64,000 nucleotides of DNA, from assembly GCA_902167985.1 (NCBI GenBank), contig CABHNZ010000003.1:310001-374000 (forward strand). The letters run 5' to 3'. This document shows, in pieces, positions 28,952 through 37,647 of the stretch. Positions within the stretch are counted from its first letter, which is position 1. Every line of letters starts with the position of its first letter. The DNA comes from Shinella sp. UYSO24. Its GTDB lineage: Bacteria; Pseudomonadota; Alphaproteobacteria; Rhizobiales; Rhizobiaceae. The position numbers and the translations under genes are program-made. The notes under the pieces are model-generated. The model ran no database searches and was not told the origin of the DNA. It saw only the letters and a program-made list of their open reading frames with translations.

Positions 28952-29934
28952 AGGGTCGCGACATCTTGAAAAGCATGGTCGGCACGACCGAGCCGGCAAA
29001 GGTCGAAGGCGCCGCAGCACCCCTGCCCCATCGTCCCGCCGGTGCCGTGCGCGCCATGAACCTTTCGCTCGGCCGCCTGAACGAGGAAGCCGCTGCCGCC
29101 AAGGTATTGCGGGAAACGATTGCCTCGGGCGACAAGGTCGTTGAACTGGACACGGCAGGTGTTGAACTATCCTTCATCCAGGATCGTATTCCGGTCGATC
29201 GCGACAGCGAGTTTGAAAACCTCAAGCGCTCGATCGAGGAGAATGGCCAGCAGATCCCGATCCTTGTTCGCCCACATCCGGCAAAGCCCAAAGCCTACCA
29301 GGTCGCCTATGGTCATCGCCGCTTGCGGGCAATGTCCGAGCTTGGCAAACCGGTTCGGGCGATCGTCCGTAATCTCACCGATGAGGAATTGATCCTCGCA
29401 CAGGCCCAGGAAAACGGTCCTCGCGTCGACCTGAGTTTCATTGAGCGCGCGCTCTTTGCCCGTCGCATGGATGAGCATGGCCTCGATCGTGAAACCATTT
29501 CCAAGGCGCTTTCCGTCGATAAGCCCGAGACCTCGCGACTTCTTCAGGTCGCAGAGGGTGTTCCGGCAGAAATTATCCTCGCGATCGGTCCGGCACCGAA
29601 AATCGGTCGGCCGCGTTGGCTCGCCTTCGCTGAACGCCTGCGTGACAGAAGCTTTGTTGCCAAGGCCAATGCGGTGGTCGCGTCTCCGGAGTTTCTGTCC
29701 TTCGACAGCAACAAGCGCTTCGAGCATGCCTGGAAGACGCTGAATGCCGTCGACAAGACAGTCGCAGCATCGGAAACCATTTCAACCTCCAAGGGGAGGG
29801 AGGTCGGCTCTCTGGTGCGCGGACGCCGCGGTGCCAAGCTGACGATCACCTCCAGGAATTTCGCAGAGTTTCTGGCTGACGAGATGCCCACGCTTGTGGC
29901 GCGCTTTGAAGCTTCGGGCCGCGAGACCTCGTAA
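28948..29934 (+). CDS. repB: Plasmid partitioning protein RepB (ParB-type)
   Basis: Centromere-binding protein of 328 residues that binds parS palindromes and works with RepA in segregation and autoregulation. The ParB nuclease-like domain reads IPVDRDSEFENLKRSIEENG and QIPILVRPHPAKPKAYQVAY, then GHRRLRAMSELGKPVRAIVR. An HTH follows (MDEHGLDRETISKALSVDKP). I chose the ATG at 28948, which overlaps the repA stop; an alternative in-frame ATG lies 12 bases earlier. The frame is intact. A parS copy begins ten bases after the stop. Confidence 0.93.
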   Translation: MKGRDILKSMVGTTEPAKVEGAAAPLPHRPAGAVRAMNLSLGRLNEEAAAAKVLRETIASGDKVVELDTAGVELSFIQDRIPVDRDSEFENLKRSIEENGQQIPILVRPHPAKPKAYQVAYGHRRLRAMSELGKPVRAIVRNLTDEELILAQAQENGPRVDLSFIERALFARRMDEHGLDRETISKALSVDKPETSRLLQVAEGVPAEIILAIGPAPKIGRPRWLAFAERLRDRSFVAKANAVVASPEFLSFDSNKRFEHAWKTLNAVDKTVAASETISTSKGREVGSLVRGRRGAKLTITSRNFAEFLADEMPTLVARFEASGRETS

Positions 29935-29943
29935 CCATTCCAT

Positions 29944-29961
29944 GATTGTCAGCTGACAATC
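29944..29961. promoter_or_regulatory. parS: parS centromere site in the repB-repC gap
   Basis: GATTGTCAGCTGACAATC, a perfect 18-bp palindrome, shares its 14-bp core with the site at 27577. It lies directly after repB, a known parS position in repABC replicons. Confidence 0.87.
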
Positions 29962-29987
29962 GATGACAACAGGAGACCGGACAGCAA

Positions 29988-30042
29988 AAGAAAAAGGCCC
30001 CCAAGCGACCGAAGTCGTGGAAGCCTCTCTCAGATCTTAAGC
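29988..30042 (-). ncRNA. Counter-transcribed RNA controlling repC (IncA/RepE type)
   Basis: Small antisense RNA of about 55 nt expected between repB and repC. On the minus strand TTGACT (complement of 30072-30077) and GATTCT preceded by TGC (complement of 30049-30054) are 17 bases apart, placing the start near 30042. Downstream, AGGCTTCCACGAC and GTCGCTTGGGGGCCT form a stem and are followed by TTTTTCTTTT, a Rho-independent terminator. In repABC plasmids this RNA pairs with the repC leader and limits RepC, setting copy number and incompatibility. Exact ends are inferred. Confidence 0.8.
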
Positions 30043-30048
30043 AAATCG

Positions 30049-30077
30049 AGAATCGCATTTCCACGAATCACAGTCAA
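30049..30077 (-). promoter_or_regulatory. Promoter of the counter-transcribed RNA
   Basis: Minus-strand TTGACT and TGC-GATTCT (extended -10) with a 17-base spacer, pointing into the repB-repC gap. Confidence 0.6.
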
Positions 30078-30109
30078 GAGTCTTTGGCACCGTTTTGGTG
30101 AGCGGATTT

Positions 30110-30127
30110 CTTTTGCCCAGGCAAAAG
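30110..30127 (+). promoter_or_regulatory. repC leader hairpin covering the ribosome-binding site
   Basis: CTTTTGCC-CA-GGCAAAAG is a perfect 8-bp inverted repeat whose right arm overlaps AAAAGGA just upstream of the repC start at 30141. In the repABC model, binding of the antisense RNA lets such a structure form and hide the repC ribosome-binding site. Confidence 0.7.
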
Positions 30128-30140
30128 GACGTGACGACCT

Positions 30141-31411
30141 ATGGAAAGTGGATATGTAACGACGCCTTTTGGGCGGCGGCCAATGTCGCTTGCCTTGCTG
30201 GCAAAACAACAACAGGCCTCTCAGATCACCCCCGGCACAACGCGCAACAAGTGGAAGCTCTTTCGTTCCATTTGTGAGGCCCGCAATGCGCTTGGCGTCA
30301 ACGATCGTGCCCTGACCGTTCTCGATGCACTCCTGAGCTTCTACCCTCAGGATGATCTTGCGCATGATCAGAAACTGGTCGTCTTCCCGTCCAATGCACA
30401 ATTGTCGATCCGCGCCCGTGGAATGGCACCCGCTACCCTGAGACGGCATCTCGCAGTTCTCGTCGAGAGCGGCCTCATCCTGCGCAAGGATAGTCCGAAC
30501 GGCAAGCGTTACGCACGTCGCGGCAAACAGGGTGATATCGATGATGCCTTCGGTTTCAGCCTCGCACCCCTTCTGGCACGCGCCTGGAGATCGAAAACCA
30601 CGCTGAGCAGGCGATTGCCGAACGCACTAAACTTCGTCTGCTGAGAGAGCGACTGACATTGTCTCGACGCGATCTTTCAAAGCTGATCGCAGCTTCTATG
30701 AATGAAGGCATTGCAGGCCCGTGGGACGTTCTTTTCGCCCATTTCCACGCTGTTGTCGGGCGCATTCCGCGCATCGCTTCCGTGGTCCTGCTGGAATCCA
30801 TTAAGGCCGAACTCGACGACATTCGCCTGAACGTTCTCAACCTTTTGGAAAATCACGTAAATTCGCTGAAAATAAGCGCCAATGAATCTCAGGATGAGCG
30901 CCACATAAAGGATTCAGATATCAAACTTCCATCTGAATCTGAAATCAGATCCGCAAACATCGAAACACAGTCCGATCGTCACATCACCCACAACGCCAAC
31001 GTCGTTCCGGCAACCCCAGACGATCGTTCGACGACCACAATCGAAAGCATTCGCCGGATCGAAACCGCTTCCGTAACACTCCCGCTCGTCCTCACCGCAT
31101 GCCCTCAGATGAGCGATTACGGCCCTGAAGGACGAATTACCTCATGGAAAGAGCTTGAGATGGCAGCACATGTCGTCGCCACCATGCTTGGTATCAACCC
31201 TGCTGCAATCAACGACGCGAGACGGTCTCTGGGAACCCAACAGACTGCTATCGCCATCGCCTGCATTCTGGAGCGCCATGACACGATCCGCTCGCCTGGA
31301 GCCTACATCACCGATCTTACGCGCAAGGCCAGGCAGGCACCATTCTCGCTGGAACCCATGCTGATGGCCCTTGTCCGGGCGAAAGTCTCACCCAGACAAG
31401 GAACTGCATAA
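30141..31411 (+). CDS. repC: Plasmid replication initiation protein RepC (frameshifted)
   Basis: Replication initiator of about 423 residues. The start MESGYVTTPFGRRPMSLALL is the classic RepC opening. The DNA-binding part includes NKWKLFRSICEARNALGVND and APATLRRHLAVLVESGLILR; the C-terminal part has the conserved SWKELEMAAHVVATMLGINP. The frame is lost near 30586; one more C in GCGCCTGG gives ARALEIENHAEQAIAERT and restores the family length. RepC acts on an origin inside its own gene in studied plasmids. Expression is expected to be limited by the antisense RNA and the leader hairpin. Confidence 0.92.
30841..30980. other. AT-rich segment within repC, candidate origin of replication
   Basis: This stretch is clearly richer in A and T than its surroundings and holds the inverted repeat GATTCAGAT (30911-30919) and ATCTGAATC (30931-30939) with an 11-base spacer. 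In studied repABC replicons the origin lies in an AT-rich part of repC. The exact origin cannot be proved here. Confidence 0.55.
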
Positions 31412-31470
31412 TCATGCTGGCAGCCTTCTCCCGTCACGCCCTGATCGTTACGAGACAAGACGCGTGCTGG

Positions 31471-33416
31471 TCAGGAAAGCGCTACGACGGGATCCAGCTG
31501 CGAAGCGTTTCGTGCAGGAAGATATCCAAAGATCAAGCCAATTGCGCAGGACGACACCACGGCCACAACAATCGGCGTCATCGAGAAGACAAGACTGAAG
31601 CTCGACCCGAACGCGCTGAATGCCAAGCCAAAGCCGAATGCCAGCAGAATGCCCAGGACGCCACCGATCAGGCAAACCAGTCCTGCTTCGATGAGAAACT
31701 GGCGCAATATATCCTGTCGCCTTGCACCGACGGCCATGCGGACGCCAATCTCGCCGACGCGTTCAGAGACGGATACGAGCATGATGTTCATCACGCCGAT
31801 ACCGCCGACGATCAGCGAAATGAGGGCAATGGCTGCCACAAGCAGCGTCAGCGTCTGGGTCGTGCTGGTAATCGTCTTGCGGATGTCATCCGTGTTGAGG
31901 ATGAAGAAATCCTTCGATCCGTGCCGTTTCGTCAGAAAGTCGGTCACTGCGGTTTCAGCCAGCTGGCTGTCCACATTGTCGCTCACACGAACCGTTACGC
32001 TGCGGAGAGACGTGCTGCCAATGAAACGGGTCTGTACGCTCGTGTAGGGCAGGTAGATCGACAGGTTGTCGTTCGAGCCAAAACCACCCTGCTGCGAAGC
32101 GATAACACCGATCACACGGCACGGAACCGAGCCCGCCAGAATGACCTGACCGATCGGATTGATGCCCGACTGACCGAACAGGGCCTTGGATGTGTTCTCG
32201 TCTATGACAGCATCTTGAGAGAGTGTCGCAACGCTGCTTTCGTCGAAGAGCCGGCCGTCGACGAGTTTCGAGCCCTTCACCTCAAAATAGTCACGCCCGA
32301 CACCGTTGACGAGCGCATTCGCCTCCGTCGAGCCGAAGCGAGCCGTCGTGCTGGTCGAGACGGTCGGCGTGACGCCAGCGACGTAGGAGAGGCTGCGCAG
32401 GGCGTCCGCATCGCCCACCACAAGCGTCTTGACCTTGTCCGACCGGACATCGCCAAAGCCGCTGCCGGGAAAGATTTCGAGCGTGTTGGTGCCAAGGCTG
32501 CTGATATTTTCCAGCACCTGTTTCTGGGTTCCGGTGCCAAGAGCGACGACCGAAATCACCGAGGCGATACCGATGATGATGCCGAGCATGGTGAGAAAGC
32601 TGCGCATCCGGTGTGCGCCAAGAGCTCTCAGAGCCATGGCGAAGGCTTCACCGAGGCGATCGAGCCCCGCCCGGAAGCGGCCGGCAACATGTGCCGTCAC
32701 CCGGCGCGGCTTTGCCTCATCGGAAGAGCTCGCCTTGCCGCTGTCGGAAATGATCCGGCCGTCGGAAATCTCCACGATCCGGGCGCGCGCGCAGCGACAT
32801 TGGCATCATGGGTAACGACGATGATGGTGCGGCCTTCGCGATGAAGCTCATCGAGGATCCTCATCACTTCCTCGCCGCTTGCCTTGTCCAGCGCGCCGGT
32901 CGGTTCGTCGGCCAGAATGACATCCGGGTCATTCATCAATGCGCGAGCGATCGAGACGCGTTGCTGCTGGCCGCCGGAAAGCTGGCCGGGCCGGTGATGC
33001 TTGCGATCCGAAAGGCCGAGCCGGTCGAGAAGTTTTCCCGCGCGGTTCTGTCTTTCACTGCGAGATTTGCCGGCATAGATCGCCGGCATTTCCACATTGC
33101 CTGCAGCCGAAAGCTCGCCGAGCAGGTGGTAGCGCTGGAAGATGAAGCCGAAATGTTCGCGGCGCAGGGCAGAGAGCGCATCGTTATCCAGCGAAGACGT
33201 CTCTCGCCCGGAGATCCGGTAGGTCCCGGCATTCGGCCTGTCGAGCAGGCCAAGTATGTTCATCAGCGTCGATTTGCCGGAGCCGGATGCACCGATGATT
33301 GCAACGAACTCGCCTTCGTTAATGGTGAGGTCGATATCATGCAGCACCACCGTGCTGCCATCGCCGGACGGATATTCCCGCCGCAGCTTTTGAAGAGAGA
33401 GCAGGGGGGCTGTCAT
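31471..33416 (-). CDS. macB: MacB-like ABC efflux protein, ATPase plus permease (frameshifted)
   Basis: Single-chain ATPase/permease of about 648 residues, the same length as E. coli MacB. The ATPase has Walker A GASGSGKS at about residues 42-49, signature [15 protein letters not shown], and Walker [13 protein letters not shown]. The C-terminal half has one helix ([20 protein letters not shown]), a large periplasmic loop and three final helices with [20 protein letters not shown], the FtsX-fold hallmark. The frame is lost near 32790 between the domains (NVAARA...[11 protein letters not shown]) in a GC-alternating stretch. With MacA and an outer-membrane channel it exports toxins or macrolides; the actual substrate is unknown. 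It is convergent with repC. Confidence 0.88.
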
Positions 33417-33419
33417 GGA

Positions 33420-34636
33420 TCAGAACCCCATCGGCGGCGGGCCGCCCGGGCCACGCTTGGACGCGGTAGTCGTCCCGCTGCCTTGGCCGATCACCACCCG
33501 GTCTCCTTCGGAAAGGCCGGACTTGATCTCGGCCGAAATCTTGTTGTTGAGCCCAACGGTCACTGCAGTGTTCTTCGCGGAGCCATCAGGCTGAACGACC
33601 CGAACCGTATAATGACCGTCCGTGCCCAGTCCTTCGAGAGCCGTTGACGGGATGGTCAGAACATTATCGGCCGCGCCGAGAACGATATTGACCTCGGCCG
33701 ACATGTAGGTGCGGAAGAACCTTCCGGGTTCGGCACGTCAAACACGCCGATATAATAGATGGCAGAGGAGGAGGACGAAGAAGAACTCGAAGATGAACTC
33801 GTGGTCGAAGACGTCGACACACTACTGTCGCTGGTAATCGATTCCGGCGCCGGCTCGATTGATGCAAGCTTTGCATCATAGCTCTTCGAGCGATCGCCGA
33901 TCAGATTGAAATGCACCGTCTGGCCGGCCTTCACCTTGGTGATATCGGCTTCGGAAATTTCAGCCCGCACGGTCATTGTCTTGAGATCACCGAGAATGAC
34001 GATGGTCGGAGCCGATTGCGTGGCGTTGACGGTGCGGCCTTCCTGGTTGACGACAGCAAGAACGGTGCCGTCCATCGGTGCCCTGATCCGCGTATAGCCG
34101 ACATCCGCCTTGGCGGTTTCGACGGCGACCTGCGCCTCGACGATCTGCGCATCAAGCGCTGCGATCTGGGCGTTCACCACCTTGACTTCCGCCTGTGCCG
34201 ACTGGAGATCCGCCTGCGCGCCTGCCTGCTTGGCGACGATCGCTTCCTGCCGCTTCAGCGTCAGTTCGGCATTTTCGAGATCGGCAAGCTTTTCGGTCCG
34301 CTGCGCCTGGACATTGCCGAGCGAGGCCTGCGCCGTCTTCAAGGCATTGTCCTGGGTGGTGGAGTCGATCTCGGCAATCAGGTCGCCCTGCTTCACGGTG
34401 TCGCCAAGCTTGACCTTGAGCGCCGTGATGCGCCCGGAGGCCTGTGAGCCGACGGCGACCAGCCGGGAAGGTTTCAGCGTGCCTGTCGCAAGGACGGTTT
34501 CCTGAAGGTTGGCGCGCGTCACCGGTGCCGTCAGATATTGATTGGCCGGTTCTGCCGAGAAAGCAGCGTGGTAAAGATAGACGCCGCCGCCGATTACGAT
34601 CGCGGCTGCGGCGAGGAGCCGATAGCGGGTTTTCAT
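33420..34636 (-). CDS. macA: MacA-like periplasmic adaptor with polyserine tract (frameshifted)
   Basis: Membrane-fusion protein of about 405 residues, partner of the MacB-like protein. It has an N-terminal membrane anchor (LLAAAAIVIGGGVYLY), a biotinyl-lipoyl-like segment (GRITALKVKLGDTVKQGDLI), a long coiled-coil hairpin (residues of about 90-165), and a beta-barrel with GYTRIRAPMDGTVLAVVNQE. A serine-rich tract (SSVSTSSTTSSS onward, about 25 residues almost all S or T) sits within the beta-barrel region near residue 280. The frame is lost near 33722 (GGTTCTTCC, where GGTTTCTTCC restores EGFFRTYMSAEVNIVLG). It is three bases upstream of macB. Confidence 0.86.
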
Positions 34637-34817
34637 GTATTGCCGTCAGTAATTACAGAACGAGCAAGTACCCTATTTGCGACATCGTGCTCCGGTCAAG
34701 GCAATCTTCGTCTCTGAATATTGCTGGAACTTCAAGCGGGAAACAAAATTACTGCTGCGGGGAGGGGAGAATCTTGCCGCAAACAGGCCTTAGTTCGGTT
34801 GGGGAGGCGGGGAAAAT

Positions 34818-34857
34818 TGCCTGCGGCAGCGGCCGGAACCCGGCCTTGCCGCAGGCA
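34818..34857 (-). terminator. Terminator of the DUF917/HyuA operon
   Basis: TGCCTGCGGCA and TGCCGCAGGCA form a perfect 11-bp stem enclosing a second GGCCGG/CCGGCC pair, 12 bases after the last gene of the operon. The minus-strand sequence continues ATTTTCC, a short U-run. Confidence 0.75.
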
Positions 34858-34868
34858 CAGTCAAAACA

Positions 34869-36407
34869 TCAGCCGAAGGCGATATCGCCGATGACGCGCA
34901 CCCGCACCCGGCGGGCACCGCCCGGCAGGTAGGCGATCGGGATGTCCTCGACCTCAAGCGTCTTCAGGCTGTCGCGGCCGGCACCGGAGGCAACGGCGGC
35001 GTTCTGGGCTTCGCGTTCTGCCGTCTCCAGCGCTTCCTCGCGGCTGATGCCGGAGAAAACCTGATCGACTTCGCCGGAAACCTGCGCCATGGCGGCACCC
35101 AGCGCATTGGCGACGCCGGCATTTTCGACGCGCAGCACTTCGGAAGCGCCGGCCACCTTTTCCGGAATGAGGAAGGCCCCGCCGCCGACCGCGATCAACG
35201 GCACGTCTTCGGCAGAGGTTTTCATCTGGTCAAAACTGTCGGCCACCATGTCGTTGATGCGCGAAAGCGTTGCCTTCACGAAAGCCGGATCGAGATGCTT
35301 GACGCGATCCTTGTCGCCCATTTCGATCAGACCTGCCGCAACGGCCACGTCCGAGGTCGTCAGCGTCTTGCCGCCGAAGACGAGCGCTTCCGACAGAATG
35401 CGATAGCCGACGGAGCGGGGACCGATCGTGCCGGCTTCCGGGTCGATGATCGTGCCGCCGCCAAGCGCGATCGGCAGAAGATCCGGCATGCGGAAGAGGG
35501 TACGCACGCCGCCGACATGAACGATGTTGTTGGCCTCACGCGGGAAGCCGCCGATCAGGCAGCCGATATCCGAGGTCGTGCCGCCGACATCGACGACCAT
35601 CGCGTCGTTGAGGCCGGTCAGGAAGGCTGCACCACGCATCGAGTTGGTCGGGCCGGAGGCGAAGCTGTGCACCGGGTTGGCGGCAGCCACATCGGCCAGC
35701 GCCACGGTGCCGTCATTCTGGGTCAGGAAGAAGGGAGCCGTGATGCTTGCTTCCCGCAATGCATCGGAAAACGCCTGGACGGTCGTCTTGCCGAGCGTTT
35801 GCAGGGCGGCATTCAGGAGCGCGACGTTTTCGCGTTCGAGAAGACCGATGCGGCCGAGCGTATGGGAGAGCGTGATGCGCGCGTCCGGAATGATCGAACG
35901 GACGATCTCGGCGGCCTTCACTTCGCATTCGGTGGTGAGCGGCGAGAAGGTGGCCGAGATGGCGATCGAGGTGATGCCGGCATCACGGATCTTCATCGCC
36001 GCTTCGCGGATCTCGTCCGGGATCATCGGCACCAGCGGGCTGCCGTCATATTCGTGGCCGCCATGAACCATGAATATCATCGGATCGACGGCCTGGCGCA
36101 GGTCATCCGGCCAGTCGCACATCGGCGGCAGCGACGATCCGCTCGGCAGCGCGATGCGGATTGCGGCGACACGCTCCAGACGGGCACGCTCGACCACCGC
36201 ATTGGTGAAATGCGTGGTGCCGATCATCACGGCGTCGATCGGCTTGTCGCCGGGACGGATCGCCCCGCCGACATGCGCAAGCGCCGATTTCACACCCGAC
36301 ATCACGTCCTGCGTGGTCGGAACCTTGATGGACGAAAGGATCGTGTCCCCGTCAATCAGAACGGCATCCGTATTGGTGCCGCCAACGTCAATACCGATGC
36401 GTTTCAT
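34869..36407 (-). CDS. Hydantoinase/oxoprolinase N-terminal-type protein (HyuA-like), first copy
   Basis: An ASKHA-fold protein of 512 residues that opens MKRIGIDVGGTNTDAVLIDG (phosphate-binding loop DVGGTNTD) and has a second loop DAMVVDVGGTTSDIGCLIGG. It also carries IGTTHFTNAVVER, a hydantoinase A hallmark. Full HyuA proteins are longer (about 700 residues) and pair with HyuB; this shorter form pairs with DUF917 instead. Members use ATP to open hydantoin or 5-oxoproline-type rings. It overlaps the preceding DUF917 gene by four bases and is the last gene of a minus-strand operon. The frame is intact. Substrate unknown. Confidence 0.87.
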   Translation of the reverse strand: MKRIGIDVGGTNTDAVLIDGDTILSSIKVPTTQDVMSGVKSALAHVGGAIRPGDKPIDAVMIGTTHFTNAVVERARLERVAAIRIALPSGSSLPPMCDWPDDLRQAVDPMIFMVHGGHEYDGSPLVPMIPDEIREAAMKIRDAGITSIAISATFSPLTTECEVKAAEIVRSIIPDARITLSHTLGRIGLLERENVALLNAALQTLGKTTVQAFSDALREASITAPFFLTQNDGTVALADVAAANPVHSFASGPTNSMRGAAFLTGLNDAMVVDVGGTTSDIGCLIGGFPREANNIVHVGGVRTLFRMPDLLPIALGGGTIIDPEAGTIGPRSVGYRILSEALVFGGKTLTTSDVAVAAGLIEMGDKDRVKHLDPAFVKATLSRINDMVADSFDQMKTSAEDVPLIAVGGGAFLIPEKVAGASEVLRVENAGVANALGAAMAQVSGEVDQVFSGISREEALETAEREAQNAAVASGAGRDSLKTLEVEDIPIAYLPGGARRVRVRVIGDIAFG

Positions 36408-37479
36408 GCGAATACCGATTTGAAATCAATGTTGTAACCAAAGGCGCGGGGCCCAACTGCCTCGATCCCTGCCGGCGTCGTCAAAAGCTCGGGGGCGGGG
36501 AGGGCGATGACGGTGACACGCTGGCCGTAGCGGACGGATTCGGTGCCGATCGCGCTGCCGGAGACAGTATCCAGAAGGCAGATCAGATCCGGCGTCATGG
36601 CAACCGGCTCGCCATCGCGGAAGGCGACGGCCCATTCGTTCTGGAAGGCAAGTTCGATGCGCGAACCGCGATCAGCATCAATGCCTTCGATGACGGTCTT
36701 GCCGCGCAGGAAGCCGCCGGTCGTTCGCGAACGACGTCGATCACCTTGCCGCGGAAGAGCTGCTTGCCGCCTTCATGATCGAGAACCGCCCTGACCGGAT
36801 CGTCGTGGCGGGCGCGGGCATCGATGACGACGCGGCCGAGTTCGGTCGCCTTCGTCACGGTGTAATGGATGCCCCAGTCCTTGACTTCACGGCCGGTGCG
36901 CGGCGCCTTGCAGGTGGCGGCGGTCGAACCGACTTCGGTGCAGACCTTGCGCGAGATGCGCTCCATCCACTTCCAGGAGGCGGCACGGGTGACGATCACC
37001 TCGTTATCGCGGATATCGACGAGCGACAGCGGGAACATCGGCAGGTTGCCAATCGCAAACGAGGTCATCTGCGCTTCCGGATAGGCGCGGCCCATCGCAT
37101 CGGCATTGACGACCGGACGGTCGAGCATGGCGGCGGCGAGGAAGGAGGAGAGGGCGTTCGAGCCGCCGATTTCGACGCTCATGATGGCGCGGAAAGGCTT
37201 GCCGAGATAATCTTCCATCACCTCGACGGCGCGGGCCAGATGAACCGGATCGCTCAGGCGTTCCTGGCCGACCAGCGGTGCGCCCATCTTGGAGACGACG
37301 GCAACCATGTCATCGTCTTCGAGCGCCATCGGGTCCATCACCTGAACGCGGCGACCTTCGGCGTAGAGACGGCGCAGATTGAGCGTCGAGATATAGGGAT
37401 TGCCACCGCCGCCGGTGCCGAGGATCCATGCCCCGGTTGCGAGCGGTTCGATATTTTCTTCCGGAAAGTCCTGAAGCAT
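36404..37479 (-). CDS. DUF917 protein (S-methyl-thiohydantoin desulfurase-like family), first copy, frameshifted
   Basis: About 358 residues. The family hallmark GTGGGGNPY is at about residues 21-29, followed by IMSVEIGGSNALSSFLAAAM and RPVVNADAMGRAYPEAQMTS. The end reads GPRAFGYNIDFKSV. The start at 37479 (MLQDFPEENIEPLATGAWIL) is preferred because AGGTGA precedes it and it matches the usual family start; the frame is open to 37539. The frame is lost near 36732: one more A (GAAACGACC) restores VRETTGGFLRGKTVIEG. From memory, Pfam has linked DUF917 to S-methyl-thiohydantoin desulfuration. It overlaps its HyuA partner as ATGA. Confidence 0.85.
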
Positions 37480-37604
37480 GGGTATCACCTTGGGCGTGGA
37501 AAGCGCGGGCGGCCCGTGTTTCTGCGGGCGGCGCTTCATCTTGTCTTTTCAAGGATATGCAGCCGGGAGGCTTGCGCCCTTGCCCGGCGGCATGGATGGC
37601 GCGA

Positions 37605-37630
37605 ACCGACCCGCCCTCAGGCGGATCGGT
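37605..37630 (-). promoter_or_regulatory. Intercistronic stem-loop after the binding-protein gene
   Basis: ACCGATCCGCC-TGAG-GGCGGGTCGGT on the minus strand, an 11-bp stem with one T-G pair, about 20 bases after the binding-protein stop and before the first-copy DUF917 gene. It probably protects or boosts the binding-protein message. Confidence 0.65.
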
Positions 37631-37647
37631 AGGGGAGGGGGAAAGGT

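Noticed and set aside
31414..32844. Plus-strand open frame of 476 codons directly after repC
   Set aside because: Antisense to the macB permease half. No ribosome-binding site or known domain.
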